This document shows, piece by piece, positions 47,609 to 56,983 of a stretch of 64,000 bases of DNA. The notes below the pieces were generated by a model. It saw nothing but the letters and a program-made list of their open reading frames with translations. It was not told where the DNA came from and did not search any database. The position numbers were made by a program, and so were the translations under genes. The DNA comes from Clostridium chromiireducens (GTDB taxonomy: Bacteria > Bacillota > Clostridia > Clostridiales > Clostridiaceae): contig NZ_MZGT01000028.1 in assembly GCF_002029255.1 (NCBI RefSeq), forward strand, positions 1 through 64,000. Direction: 5' to 3'. Each line of letters starts with the position of its first letter. The first letter of the stretch is position 1.

Positions 47609-48859
47609 TTAATTTTTCTTTTTCCAAAGAGGATATAAAAACTCGTCTATTAAATCATGAATTATAACTATACCTATAAGCCTTTCATTCTGATCTATTA
47701 CTGGTACAGAATTTAGATTGTATTTTGCTGCGACTTCTATAACTTCATTTATCTTATCATCATGCTTTACTCTAGATACTACACCATCCATTATCTCTTT
47801 TATTTTAACATTGGTATCATTTATTATCAAATCCCTCAAAGGCACTACACCTTGAATATGCTCCTCTTCATCTGTTATATATATATAATACATAACTTCC
47901 TCATCTGGCTGCATTTCTTTTAGTATTTCAATTGTATCTCCAATAGTAATATCCAGGTTTACAGATATAAATTCCTTACTCATTATACTACCAACAGTTT
48001 CATCTTCATATTGCAAAAGTTCTTTAACTTCATCTGCATCTTCTTTTTCAAGATTTACTAATATTTTTTCTCTTTCTTCTTCATCTAAATCATCTAATAA
48101 GTCAGCAATCTCATCGTTAGGCATATTCTCTAATACTTCAACAGCTTTACTATCAGATAATTCTTTGATTATAGCCCCCTTATACTCAGAGTCAATCTCT
48201 TCTAATGTATCAGCGGCCAAATCTTCATCTAAAGACTCCAAAACTTGTTTTCTTGAATTAGTATCAAGATTTTCTAATATATCCGCAAGGTCTGCTGGAT
48301 GCATTGTAGATAACTTTTTGTATGGGACAGCTAATTTTAGGTTGTTATCAACCATTTCTAAAGACTCAACGTCTTCCCATCTTAAAACTCTATCCTCAAT
48401 ATCTTTTCTCATTATTTTATAGAAAAACTTCATAATGCCTGCTACTTTCAATCTTCTATATCTCGCTAAAGGGCCTGTTTCAACTGCAATTACTCTGTAT
48501 TCTCCAGCTATTCTAGCAATTCTTAAATCATTAACCCTAACGACTTGTTTTCCATTAATATCAACGATCTTTTTGTCTAGAAGGTTTTCAGATAGAAGAT
48601 AGCTATATCTCATTGGAAGTATTTCCTTACTTCCTCTGGTTTTTATTTTGAACTTCCCCTCTTTTTGAGTGAACTCTATATATCTGAATTCATAATGAAA
48701 GGTAACTCCATCTTTCTTAAGCTTATATCCGATTACTCTAGGATAACCATCCTCCGTAGTTACATAAATATCCCTTATGCTCCCTAAAACATCTCCAAAT
48801 TCATCATAAACTTTTCTATCCAAAATGTTTGTGTATAGAAATGTAGTTAATTCCATCAT
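47609..48859 (-). CDS. soluble MgtE-N / CBS-domain protein with PRC-barrel-like N terminus
   Basis: 416 residues. The N-terminal part (about 1-165) contains two PRC-barrel-like units (DRKVYDEFGDVLGSIRDIYV and LLDKKIVDINGKQVVRVNDL). An MgtE N-terminal helical superhelix (about 175-280, HPADLADILENL) and a CBS pair (about 290-410) follow. MgtE transporters continue with five membrane helices; here the protein stops, so it lacks the channel and is probably a cytosolic Mg2+- or nucleotide-responsive regulator. ATG follows GGGGAGGAAATTATT. Confidence 0.82.
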   Translation of the reverse strand: MMELTTFLYTNILDRKVYDEFGDVLGSIRDIYVTTEDGYPRVIGYKLKKDGVTFHYEFRYIEFTQKEGKFKIKTRGSKEILPMRYSYLLSENLLDKKIVDINGKQVVRVNDLRIARIAGEYRVIAVETGPLARYRRLKVAGIMKFFYKIMRKDIEDRVLRWEDVESLEMVDNNLKLAVPYKKLSTMHPADLADILENLDTNSRKQVLESLDEDLAADTLEEIDSEYKGAIIKELSDSKAVEVLENMPNDEIADLLDDLDEEEREKILVNLEKEDADEVKELLQYEDETVGSIMSKEFISVNLDITIGDTIEILKEMQPDEEVMYYIYITDEEEHIQGVVPLRDLIINDTNVKIKEIMDGVVSRVKHDDKINEVIEVAAKYNLNSVPVIDQNERLIGIVIIHDLIDEFLYPLWKKKN

Positions 48860-48952
48860 AATAATTTCCTCCCCACTTTCACGCAGAAAGGAAGTCTTTA
48901 AGTGGAATTCACACTTATAAACTGAACTTTAATATAGTTATTTACATTTACA

Positions 48953-49045
48953 CTAAATATGAATAACCATAAATAGAAGACTCCCCTTCTGAATATATTT
49001 AGTTTTTGCTGTATTACATTTTATATTCTGAGGTCCATCCTCCAT
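48953..49045 (-). CDS. possible 30-residue leader peptide upstream of the MgtE-N gene
   Basis: A small open frame with ATG at 49045 preceded by AAGGTGG eight bases away, ending TAG at 48953, 93 bp before the MgtE-N start. The predicted peptide begins MEDGPQNIKC and ends with a hydrophobic LLFMVIHI. It matches nothing I know. It could be a regulatory upstream reading frame or chance. No Mg2+ riboswitch (M-box or mgtA type) was recognised here. Confidence 0.3.
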   Translation of the reverse strand: MEDGPQNIKCNTAKTKYIQKGSLLFMVIHI

Positions 49046-49360
49046 CTTGTACACCACCTTGTATATCGAAATATTCTATTCTCTAAAATGATTTATCTCT
49101 ACTTATTATATTACATAGAAGTAAAAAAACAATATGTTTTTGCAACTTAATTAACTTGAATTAATCGTTACTCCTCCTATCTTGTCCCTAATACTGTATA
49201 ACTTATATTTATGCTTAATTCATAAATTGAATACATTTTTTTACACTTATTCATTAGTTCAAATATTTTGGATTCCTTTTGATATATTTCATTAAACTTA
49301 CAAAATGATTATTGATACATATTATTTGTAAACTAATTATTGTTATGTTAATATACTTTA

Positions 49361-49458
49361 AGAATGGGCTTTAAAAGCCTATTCTCAAATCATTGATAAT
49401 TATGATAAGTAATGAATATTATACTTATTGGAAACTAAAATATTCATTATAAATTATC
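49361..49458 (+). other. two consecutive hairpins upstream of ygiQ
   Basis: AGAATGGGCTT-ttaa-AAGCCTATTCT (49361-49385) is followed by a longer stem, GATAATT...AATGAATATT with AATATTCATT...AATTATC (49395-49458). They precede the radical SAM gene by about 90 bp and follow a divergent AT-rich gap (49046-49360) in which nothing else was seen. Leader RNA or an old terminator are both possible. Confidence 0.45.
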
Positions 49459-49550
49459 ATCTATTGACTTATATATACTATCTTAAAGTTAGATAATTTT
49501 AACAATAAATGATTTTAATAAAATAAATTAAGAATTGGAGTTAATAATAT

Positions 49551-51557
49551 ATGAAACTTTGCAAGGAATTTTTACCCATTAGTAAAGAGGACTTAACAAA
49601 AAGAAAAATTGAACAATTAGATTTTATAATAGTTTCTGGCGATGCTTATGTGGATCATCCCTCTTTTGGTACTGCAATTATTGGAAGAACTCTTGAAGCA
49701 CAAGGTTTTAATGTTGGTGTAATAGCTCAGCCTGACTGGCATAGCTCTGAGGATTTTAAAAGATTAGGAAAACCGAAATATGGATTCTTAGTTAATTCAG
49801 GAAATATTGATTCTATGGTTAATCACTACACTGCTGCGAAAAAAACACGACGTGAAGATTTATACTCGCCTGGCGGTGAAGCTGGCCATAGACCTGATAG
49901 AGCACTTATAGTATACTGCAATAGAATACGTGAAGCCTACAAAGATACTGCCATTGCAATTGGCGGAATAGAAGCAAGTCTTAGACGTTTTGCACATTAT
50001 GATTATTGGGATAATAAAGTTAGACGAAGTATCCTTGTTGATTCTAAAGCCGATTTATTAATGTATGGTATGGGTGAAAAAACTGTAGTTCAAATTGCCG
50101 ATCTATTACGATACGGTGCAAATATCAAGAATATTACAACCGTACGTGGAACTTGTTATTTAACTAATGATATAACTAACATAAAAAATTCAATTATAGT
50201 GCCTTCCTTTGAAGAAGTATCTACTGATAAAAAAGCCTACGGCGAAGCTTATAAATCAGAATATTATGAACAAGACTCCATTCACGGAAGAGCTATAATA
50301 CAAAAATATGGAGATCGATATTTGGTTCAAAATCCCCCTCAAGAAAATTTAACTCAAGAAGAAATGGACTTAACCTACGACCTACCATATACAAGAACGT
50401 ATCATCCAATTTATGAAGCAAAGGGTGGCATACCTGCAATACAGGAGGTCAAGTTTTCAATAACAAGTCATAGAGGATGTTATGGCTCCTGCTCGTTTTG
50501 TGCATTAACTTTCCATCAAGGAAGAGTAATTCAAAATAGAGGCCAAGAATCGATTATTGATGAAGCAAAGCTTTTAACAACTTTACCAGATTTTAAGGGA
50601 TACATCCACGATATCGGAGGTCCTACTGCAAACTTTAGGCATAGAGCCTGCAAGAAACAAATAGAACATGGGACTTGTAAAAATAAACAGTGTATGTTCC
50701 CAGCCCCTTGCAAAAACTTAATAATAGACCACACTGAATATCTTTCACTATTAAAAAGAGTAAGAAAACTTCCTGGGATAAAAAAAGTATTTATCCGTTC
50801 TGGACTTAGGTATGATTACTTAATACATGATAAAAATGATGCCTTCATGAAAGAATTGTGCGAGCATCATATTAGTGGTCAATTAAAAGTTGCTCCAGAG
50901 CATGTTGTTCCAAAAGTATTAAATCAAATGGGTAAACCAACAAGGGAAGTATATGATAGATTTGTAAATAAATATTTTCAAATAAATAAGAAATTAGACA
51001 AAAAACAATTTTTAGTTCCTTATTTAATGTCTTCTCATCCTGGTTCTGATTTAAACGCTGCTATAGATCTTGCTTTGTACATTAAAGAAATGGGGTATAC
51101 ACCAGAGCAAGTTCAAGACTTCTACCCAACACCAGGTAGTCTATCAACTACAATATATTATACTGGTATTAACCCTCTAACTAATGAAGAAGTTTATGTT
51201 CCAAAGACACCAGAAGAAAAAGAAATGCAAAGAGCATTAATACAATTTGCTATACCTAAAAATTATCAAAAAGTAAAAAAAGCTCTGATTAAAGCTCATA
51301 GAGAGGATTTAATCGGAAATGGAAAAAATTGCTTAATAGGCTTTACTCCTGGAAAACTTGGGTATCAAGGTAAGCATAAATCCAATAATGACTCAAAAGA
51401 TGATTCAGCTAGGAACACTAAGAATGCTGATAAGTTGAATTATAAAGAAAAGACTTCTTCTAGCAATAATCTAAATAAGGGTTCAGCTAAGAATAATAAA
51501 AAATCTTCAGCTAATCATACATCTAATAGTTCTTCTAAAAAAAGAAGAGTTCAATAA
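49551..51557 (+). CDS. YgiQ-family radical SAM protein
   Basis: 668 residues. An N-terminal YgiQ domain (about 1-290, with [18 protein letters not shown] and [16 protein letters not shown]) precedes a radical SAM core with the cluster motif [16 protein letters not shown] near residue 307. A cysteine-rich segment [21 protein letters not shown] follows. The last 60 residues are a low-complexity Ser/Asn/Lys tail. The reaction catalysed by YgiQ proteins is not established. ATG follows TTGGAGTTAATAAT. Monocistronic. Confidence 0.93.
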   Translation: MKLCKEFLPISKEDLTKRKIEQLDFIIVSGDAYVDHPSFGTAIIGRTLEAQGFNVGVIAQPDWHSSEDFKRLGKPKYGFLVNSGNIDSMVNHYTAAKKTRREDLYSPGGEAGHRPDRALIVYCNRIREAYKDTAIAIGGIEASLRRFAHYDYWDNKVRRSILVDSKADLLMYGMGEKTVVQIADLLRYGANIKNITTVRGTCYLTNDITNIKNSIIVPSFEEVSTDKKAYGEAYKSEYYEQDSIHGRAIIQKYGDRYLVQNPPQENLTQEEMDLTYDLPYTRTYHPIYEAKGGIPAIQEVKFSITSHRGCYGSCSFCALTFHQGRVIQNRGQESIIDEAKLLTTLPDFKGYIHDIGGPTANFRHRACKKQIEHGTCKNKQCMFPAPCKNLIIDHTEYLSLLKRVRKLPGIKKVFIRSGLRYDYLIHDKNDAFMKELCEHHISGQLKVAPEHVVPKVLNQMGKPTREVYDRFVNKYFQINKKLDKKQFLVPYLMSSHPGSDLNAAIDLALYIKEMGYTPEQVQDFYPTPGSLSTTIYYTGINPLTNEEVYVPKTPEEKEMQRALIQFAIPKNYQKVKKALIKAHREDLIGNGKNCLIGFTPGKLGYQGKHKSNNDSKDDSARNTKNADKLNYKEKTSSSNNLNKGSAKNNKKSSANHTSNSSSKKRRVQ

Positions 51558-51561
51558 AAAA

Positions 51562-51582
51562 AATCCACCAACTAGGTGGATT
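51562..51582. terminator. ygiQ terminator
   Basis: AATCCACC-aacta-GGTGGATT followed by TTTTTATTTTTT, five bases past the ygiQ stop. Confidence 0.92.
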
Positions 51583-51609
51583 TTTTATTTTTTAGCCTCT
51601 TTCAATTAA

Positions 51610-52263
51610 TCATTTTTTTGACGATACCTTAAATCCTTTTAGTACCAAATCCAAAATTATCAGAAATAACAATTCTCCTAATACTGAATAAGGGAATACT
51701 TTAATTCCACCTAGAATAATAACATCTTCTAACATTACTATTGTAATAGCTATAATTATAAACCATATTCCTTTCTTATTAGCAAAAGGCTTATCTAATA
51801 AAATTACATTTAATATTAATAGAACCGCTAGAAATATTAATGAGAATAGGAATAAAATCGTTCCTCTATTTATTTCTAATATGAATCCATACAAATAGTT
51901 AACTTGTACTGTAACTTTTGAGTTCTGCATTATAGCTGCATATATTAAACACGCAACTCCCGCAATAGCATAACTGCCGCCAAAGTTTAATTTCTCTGAC
52001 CGTAAGTAAACAAAAGTTATAGCAAGCACAATAAGTGGAATAGCTAAATGATTTAAAAATATTATTGGCTTTAAATAATATATTACAGTACTATTCTCAA
52101 GTATGCATAAAAGAAATAGCGCTATATGTCTTAATAAAAATAATGTAATTACTATGGCTAGATATATTTTTATTTTCTTTGGTGAAACTTCTAAATTCTT
52201 TTTTATAATCGAAATAGACAAAAAAATTATAAGTAACAAAAATAAATAATATGCAAAGTTCAC
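51610..52263 (-). CDS. polytopic membrane protein of unknown function
   Basis: 217 residues with about seven hydrophobic helices spread over the whole length and only short charged loops. No family motif recognised; the pattern is similar to small integral membrane sensors rather than transporters. The start is GTG at 52263 with GGAG eight bases upstream. It lies 51 bp after the lipid kinase gene on the same strand and may be co-transcribed with it. Confidence 0.7.
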   Translation of the reverse strand: MNFAYYLFLLLIIFLSISIIKKNLEVSPKKIKIYLAIVITLFLLRHIALFLLCILENSTVIYYLKPIIFLNHLAIPLIVLAITFVYLRSEKLNFGGSYAIAGVACLIYAAIMQNSKVTVQVNYLYGFILEINRGTILFLFSLIFLAVLLILNVILLDKPFANKKGIWFIIIAITIVMLEDVIILGGIKVFPYSVLGELLFLIILDLVLKGFKVSSKK

Positions 52264-52314
52264 AAACTACGCTCCAATCCATATTCCTGTTACTTATATT
52301 TATTATAAATTATG

Positions 52315-53193
52315 TTATTTTATACCTAAAAGTTTAATTCCACCTTCAATACATTTAATTCTCAAAGGAAAATCTGGCCCTCTCTCCCCATCAATATCTG
52401 TGACTATATCTTCTAAAGATTCAATATATAAATCATCTGTTTTAAAATAAACTACTTTATCTGAATCTAAGTGTTCACCTTTTAAAAGTTTTATAAATAG
52501 CGGCAATAATTCTATTACTTGTATGGCCTTAAATATTATTACGTCTAACTTACCATCTGTAATTTCTGCTTCTGTGGCTAAATTAAAGTTTCCTGCTGTT
52601 TTACCATTAAACACTAAAAGTAAATACATTTCTCCATCATAATTACATTCTCGAGACAATAATTTAATTTTTAGTTTTCTAAAGTTAGGCAGTTCCTCAA
52701 GCCCTTTCAAATAATATGCTAATTTTCCTATTGTATTCTTTAAATTTACATCTGTCTTTTGAGATACATCCGTAAAAAGCCCGGAGCTGGCTACATTTAT
52801 GAAATACTTATCATTTATTTTACCTACATCAACAGCTACAGGCTTTGAATCTAGAATTTGTTTACATGCCTGTTGTATATCATTAGGCATATTAATAAAC
52901 TTACCAAAGTCATTTGCTGTTCCTACAGGTAATATCCCTATAGGTATATTTATGTTTTTATTTTTCATGGCATTTACAACAGAATCTACAGTTCCATCTC
53001 CACCAGCTATCAAAATATAACTATATGTTTCATCTATTATGTCCAATGCCTCTGCAAGATCTTTGCCTTTTTGTATTCTATACGGAACAACTGTTAAACC
53101 CACTTCTTGATGTAACTTTATGACATTATCTAATTCACTTATTATACTATTTTCTCCTGAGTATGGGTTGTATATGAATCTTACTTTTTTCAT
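52315..53193 (-). CDS. diacylglycerol/lipid kinase family protein
   Basis: 292 residues, DagK/YegS family: FIYNPYSGE near the N terminus, the nucleotide-binding IAGGDGTVDSVVN (about 70-82), GILPVGTANDF and a C-terminal beta domain with TDIDGERGPDF. It phosphorylates diacylglycerol or a related lipid with ATP, recycling diacylglycerol to phosphatidate. ATG at 53193 follows GGAGGTAGG; the start 18 bp upstream is not supported. Divergent from pssA, another phospholipid gene. Confidence 0.9.
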   Translation of the reverse strand: MKKVRFIYNPYSGENSIISELDNVIKLHQEVGLTVVPYRIQKGKDLAEALDIIDETYSYILIAGGDGTVDSVVNAMKNKNINIPIGILPVGTANDFGKFINMPNDIQQACKQILDSKPVAVDVGKINDKYFINVASSGLFTDVSQKTDVNLKNTIGKLAYYLKGLEELPNFRKLKIKLLSRECNYDGEMYLLLVFNGKTAGNFNLATEAEITDGKLDVIIFKAIQVIELLPLFIKLLKGEHLDSDKVVYFKTDDLYIESLEDIVTDIDGERGPDFPLRIKCIEGGIKLLGIK

Positions 53194-53445
53194 AAAATAA
53201 CCTACCTCCAATAATTTTCTTAAATCAAAATTTAATTATATATAAAGATTTCTAGAAAAATTTAAAAATATTTATAGCAATTTGATTAACAAAGTTGTAA
53301 ATCTTTTAAGTTTCTAATAAAATATATTACATATAATGGCTATTTGACGACCTTTATTATATCATTATACTTATTCAATGTCGATACTAGATAATCTTAA
53401 TAAAATCTTAAAGTTAATTTATACCTTATATTATTTTAAATAATG

Positions 53446-53454
53446 TGTTATAAT
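53446..53454 (+). promoter_or_regulatory. extended -10 promoter of pssA
   Basis: TGTTATAAT about 40 bp before the pssA start is a good extended -10. No clear -35 is present. The rest of the 302-bp divergent gap to the lipid kinase gene shows no recognisable motif. Confidence 0.5.
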
Positions 53455-53495
53455 AACTCTTTGTAAGTATTTTTTATAATTTTAGGAGTGATTTT

Positions 53496-54029
53496 ATGAG
53501 GAAAAGTTGTATTCCTAATGTATTTACCTTTATTAATTTGTCTTGTGGAATTATATCTATATTATCAGTAATGAATGATAAATATGAATTATCAGCTATA
53601 TTTATATTACTTGCAGGATTGGTAGATAGATATGATGGTAGGATAGCTCGTTTTTTAGATGTCTCCAGTGATTTAGGTAAAGAATTAGATTCTTTAGCTG
53701 ATTTAGTTTCATTCGGAGTAGCTCCATCTATATTAGTATTCATACTATTCAATCTTGAATCTTTTGGACCTAAAGGCTTATTAGGATTTATAATACTATT
53801 ATTATTTCCAATATGTGGAGCATATAGATTAGCTAGATTTAATACTGCTCAATTTGATGGTGTATTCACTGGTGTTCCAATAACTATAGTTGGCTGTTTT
53901 ATAGCGCTTATTTCGCTAATCATAGTCATGCTTGACCTAAAATTGGCAATGTTAATTTATCCTGTTGTCATATTAATGATTGTCGGCTCATATTTAATGG
54001 TAAGTAAACTTCAATTGAAGAAATATTAA
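53496..54029 (+). CDS. pssA: CDP-diacylglycerol--serine O-phosphatidyltransferase
   Basis: 177 residues, a multi-span CDP-alcohol phosphatidyltransferase. The signature D-G-x2-A-R-x8-G-x3-D-x3-D is present as DGRIARFLDVSSDLGKELDSLAD (split about residues 48-70). The N-terminal CIPNVFTFINLSCG supports serine as the acceptor (PssA type). It makes phosphatidylserine, precursor of phosphatidylethanolamine. ATG follows AGGAGTGATTTT. No psd gene is adjacent in the window. Confidence 0.9.
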   Translation: MRKSCIPNVFTFINLSCGIISILSVMNDKYELSAIFILLAGLVDRYDGRIARFLDVSSDLGKELDSLADLVSFGVAPSILVFILFNLESFGPKGLLGFIILLLFPICGAYRLARFNTAQFDGVFTGVPITIVGCFIALISLIIVMLDLKLAMLIYPVVILMIVGSYLMVSKLQLKKY

Positions 54030-54070
54030 GGAATAGATATTATTGTTATCTAGAAGATTTTCTTCTTTAT

Positions 54071-54107
54071 AAAAAACTCTGTCTTATAACTTGAGACAGA
54101 GTTTTTT
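54071..54107. terminator. bidirectional terminator
   Basis: AAAAAACTCTGTCT pairs with AGACAGAGTTTTTT around a 9-nt loop between convergent pssA and the small unknown gene. Confidence 0.92.
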
Positions 54108-54115
54108 ATTAATTT

Positions 54116-54460
54116 CTATTCTTCTCTTTCTGAATTTTGAAAGTTTAGCTCATTATCTATTTCAGTGAATATTTTATCTTTCTCAGTTGTTGTAGTAATG
54201 TAATCATTTTTTATCTTACAATATCTTAAGTATGCCCCTTCACATCTATCTAATGTGCTAACCAGTTTATCAATCAACTCGCCTACATTCTCAACTCTCT
54301 CTAAAGCTTTTCTCACTTCACTTTTCTTTGTCAAATTCACATTATATAGCTCTGAAGCTCCTGCAATCAACAATCTATAAACATCTACGTAACTTTTTAG
54401 CAACGTACTTAGATTATCTATATCTTGATACTGCTTTTTAGCTAAATCTTCAAATTTCAT
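54116..54460 (-). CDS. hypothetical helical protein
   Basis: 114 residues, predicted almost wholly alpha-helical, charged, no signal peptide; conserved-looking heptad patterns (YVDVYRLLIAGASELY and ENVGELIDKLVSTLDRC). Not recognised. ATG at 54460 is chosen, six bases after AGAGGA; the ATG at 54466 is too close to that site. Last gene of the apparent rubrerythrin unit (81 bp after the preceding gene). Confidence 0.6.
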   Translation of the reverse strand: MKFEDLAKKQYQDIDNLSTLLKSYVDVYRLLIAGASELYNVNLTKKSEVRKALERVENVGELIDKLVSTLDRCEGAYLRYCKIKNDYITTTTEKDKIFTEIDNELNFQNSEREE

Positions 54461-54541
54461 AATCATTCCTCTACAATTTTAATATTCACTATTAGTATAT
54501 TTATAATTGCATCGATAAATAATTAAATATATAATTATTTA

Positions 54542-54874
54542 TTATATTCTTAAAGTCTCGCTATTTGCATATTCATCATCTATATCACTTAATATATACT
54601 TAGCATTTACATCATCTAAATTATCATCAATTAGATTATCACAACATATTTTTTTATTATAAGTATCTTCATCACTATTAAAAGAATAAATATAAATGTC
54701 TTTTGATTTCTCATTTTTATTTATATGAGAAGTTTTATCTTCCTCTGATTGATCAAATGGAACTATTGATTCATCCATATATAAATATTTAACTTCCCAT
54801 TCTCTATATATTGGATTTAAATCTTTCGTATAAACAACAGGAACTACAAAGTCTTCAGGATATTCATAAATCAT
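54542..54874 (-). CDS. hypothetical acidic protein downstream of rubrerythrin
   Basis: 110 residues. An ordered N terminus (YEYPEDFVVPVVYTKDLNP) is followed by a highly acidic, Asp/Asn/Ser-rich C-terminal half that is probably disordered and contains a CC pair. Not recognised. ATG at 54874 follows GGGGGC, 11 bp after the rubrerythrin stop, so the two are translationally linked. Confidence 0.6.
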   Translation of the reverse strand: MIYEYPEDFVVPVVYTKDLNPIYREWEVKYLYMDESIVPFDQSEEDKTSHINKNEKSKDIYIYSFNSDEDTYNKKICCDNLIDDNLDDVNAKYILSDIDDEYANSETLRI

Positions 54875-54885
54875 ATATTTGCCCC

Positions 54886-55428
54886 CTATTTGCAATCCTC
54901 ATCATCATTTTTCTTAAAATATGATCTTGGATATCTGCATAATGGACATCTCATAGGTGCTTCCTTACCTTCATAAATATAGCCACAATTTAAACATAAC
55001 CATTCTGACTCTCTATCCAATTTAAACATTTTCCCATCTTTCACCCTTTTAGCTAGCGCCAAAAATCTTTCCTTATGATGCCCTTCCACTTCCTGAAGTT
55101 CTTTATAAAAATCAGCTATTTCTTCAAAACCTTCTTCTCTTGCTATTTCCTCAAATTCCTTGTAAATAACTTTATTCTCTTCTGATTCTCCAAGTGCGGA
55201 TTCAATTAAATTATTTTTTGTATTATTAACTCTATCTAAAAATCTTCTATATACCTCTCTAGCATGAGCCATTTCATTGCCTGCTGTTTCCTCAAAAACA
55301 TTTGCTATATACATAAATCCTTCATCTCTTGCCTTTTCTGCATAAAATGTATATTTATTTCTAACTCTGGACTCTCCAGCAAATGTCTTAAATAAATTTT
55401 TCTCAGTTTTACTACCTTTCAAGTTCAT
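54886..55428 (-). CDS. rubrerythrin
   Basis: 180 residues. The N-terminal four-helix diiron domain shows the ligands E in GESRVRNKY, ETAGNEMAHA, and the second pair EE(...)EVEGHHKER. A C-terminal rubredoxin-like [Fe(SCys)4] domain has CLNCGYIYEG and CPLC. It reduces hydrogen peroxide with electrons from NADH via rubredoxin partners, protecting anaerobes from oxygen. ATG follows AGGAGATAAAG. First gene of a unit with two unknown small genes; a long inverted repeat lies just upstream. Confidence 0.92.
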   Translation of the reverse strand: MNLKGSKTEKNLFKTFAGESRVRNKYTFYAEKARDEGFMYIANVFEETAGNEMAHAREVYRRFLDRVNNTKNNLIESALGESEENKVIYKEFEEIAREEGFEEIADFYKELQEVEGHHKERFLALAKRVKDGKMFKLDRESEWLCLNCGYIYEGKEAPMRCPLCRYPRSYFKKNDDEDCK

Positions 55429-55463
55429 CTTTATCTCCTAAGACTATTACTTTCTTACATAAA

Positions 55464-55545
55464 TAGAATATTCATTTCTACCCTTTTGGTTACTTTTACG
55501 TAAGAAATTAAAGTGGAAGAAGCTGTTACAAAGATGAATATTCTA
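55464..55545 (-). other. 82-nt inverted-repeat structure in front of rubrerythrin
   Basis: TAGAATATTCATT and AATATTCTA-type arms (55464-55476 and 55532-55545) enclose a 55-nt inner region with further pairing potential (TTTCTTACGTAA). It lies between the spoVR stop and the rubrerythrin start. It could be the spoVR operon terminator or a leader structure; the T tract is weak. Confidence 0.5.
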
Positions 55546-55608
55546 CTAAAATTTCATTTTGTAACAACTCCTCAAAATAATTAGCATATTCTATTTTAAT
55601 TGCAATTC

Positions 55609-56979
55609 TTAGGATACAATTATTCTCTTTTCTTGATTACAAGTTAAAATCACATCCTGCTTATCGGTTGATTTAGTGATTAGCTTAACATCATGTCCCC
55701 ACAATTCTTGAACATACTTTAAAGTTTCCTTTGCATATGAAAGTTCTAGGGCTCTACCATCAAAAACATTTTCTAATGTTAATGTATAATTTTTCTTATT
55801 CAAATCTACAACCCTAATATATGGTATATTACCCACACCAGCAGTATAACTTAAAGTATCTCTTATTGCTTTCCAGCCAGTTTCATCTGATATTTCCTCT
55901 ATAACAATATCAAAAGTCCTTTCGTTATATTGGAACAAGTTAAGTTCTTCACACAAGTCACGAGTTAAATAGCGTCTTAAGAAAGATGAATCTCTTTCAA
56001 CTTCTCTAACCTCAAATATTTTATCTCTTCCATATCTTCTTTCTATGTCCTCAAATACTTTGAAACCAATGTAATATGGATTTAATCCTCCTATTGCAGG
56101 CGCTATTACATCATTGTGTCTTTTTAAGAATTCAAGATGTAATTCTTGAGGTAGATCTAGTTGTTTTAAAAGATTATAATGTGAATAACTTGCCCAGCCT
56201 TCATTCATTATTTTAGTTTCGATTTGTGGAATAAAATATTCCGTTTCTCTTTTAACTATCCTTAAAATAGTTTTCTCCCATTCCTGAAGGTGACCATACT
56301 CTATTATAAATCCTACAAGATCATCAACAGGTTCTAAAGGAATCTTCTCTAAATCAGGTAACTGTATATCCTGGTACGCATCGAGAATCCCTCTATTTTC
56401 TCTTTTACTTTCATACTCTTTTAATATATTTTCTTTAATTTCATCATTGGATAGTTCCCTAATACCAATGCTTCTTTTAGCTTGATATCTTATAGCATGG
56501 GCAGCATCTAATATTCTTTCTACCTCAGAATATCCTATACTTGGATCGTCAATGTATCCTCTTATTATCTTCGCATCCAAATTGAACATTTCTAAAGTGT
56601 ATTTTGCATTTGTCCCCTGTTTAAATAACCTATTATTTTTGAAAAAATCATTATGTCCATATACATGTGCCATAGTTAATATTTGTAGCAATAATGTATT
56701 ATCTTTCATCAAATATGCCAAACAAGGATCTGAATTAATTACCATCTCATAAGGGAGACCCGTAAGGTTTAAAGAGTAAAGGGTTTTGTTCTTTTCATAA
56801 GATTTTCCAAAGCTCCAGTGAGGGTATCTTGAAGGCATTCCTACATAAGCCTCGTACCCTATCATTTCATTGAAATTTATCATTTCAAATTCTTGAGGAT
56901 AACAATCTAGTCCATATTCTCTAACTTTTTTCTCTATTTTCTCATTCCAAATTTCAATATCCCTAAAACTATATTCCAA
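55609..56979 (-). CDS. spoVR: SpoVR family protein
   Basis: 456 residues, full-length SpoVR. Typical segments are the MINFNEM-YEAYVGMPSRYPHWSFGK region, the HVYGHNDFFKNN motif, NEGWASYSHY and NPYYIGFKVFEDIE. Needed for normal spore cortex formation in B. subtilis; biochemical role unknown. The start is TTG at 56979 with GGAGGAATAAG upstream. It begins four bases after the yhbH stop and completes the prkA-yhbH-spoVR operon. Confidence 0.95.
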   Translation of the reverse strand: MEYSFRDIEIWNEKIEKKVREYGLDCYPQEFEMINFNEMIGYEAYVGMPSRYPHWSFGKSYEKNKTLYSLNLTGLPYEMVINSDPCLAYLMKDNTLLLQILTMAHVYGHNDFFKNNRLFKQGTNAKYTLEMFNLDAKIIRGYIDDPSIGYSEVERILDAAHAIRYQAKRSIGIRELSNDEIKENILKEYESKRENRGILDAYQDIQLPDLEKIPLEPVDDLVGFIIEYGHLQEWEKTILRIVKRETEYFIPQIETKIMNEGWASYSHYNLLKQLDLPQELHLEFLKRHNDVIAPAIGGLNPYYIGFKVFEDIERRYGRDKIFEVREVERDSSFLRRYLTRDLCEELNLFQYNERTFDIVIEEISDETGWKAIRDTLSYTAGVGNIPYIRVVDLNKKNYTLTLENVFDGRALELSYAKETLKYVQELWGHDVKLITKSTDKQDVILTCNQEKRIIVS

Positions 56980-56983
56980 TTTC

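Noticed and set aside
48860..49050. M-box or other Mg2+ riboswitch upstream of the MgtE-N gene
   Set aside because: None of the conserved M-box core segments were found in the leader.
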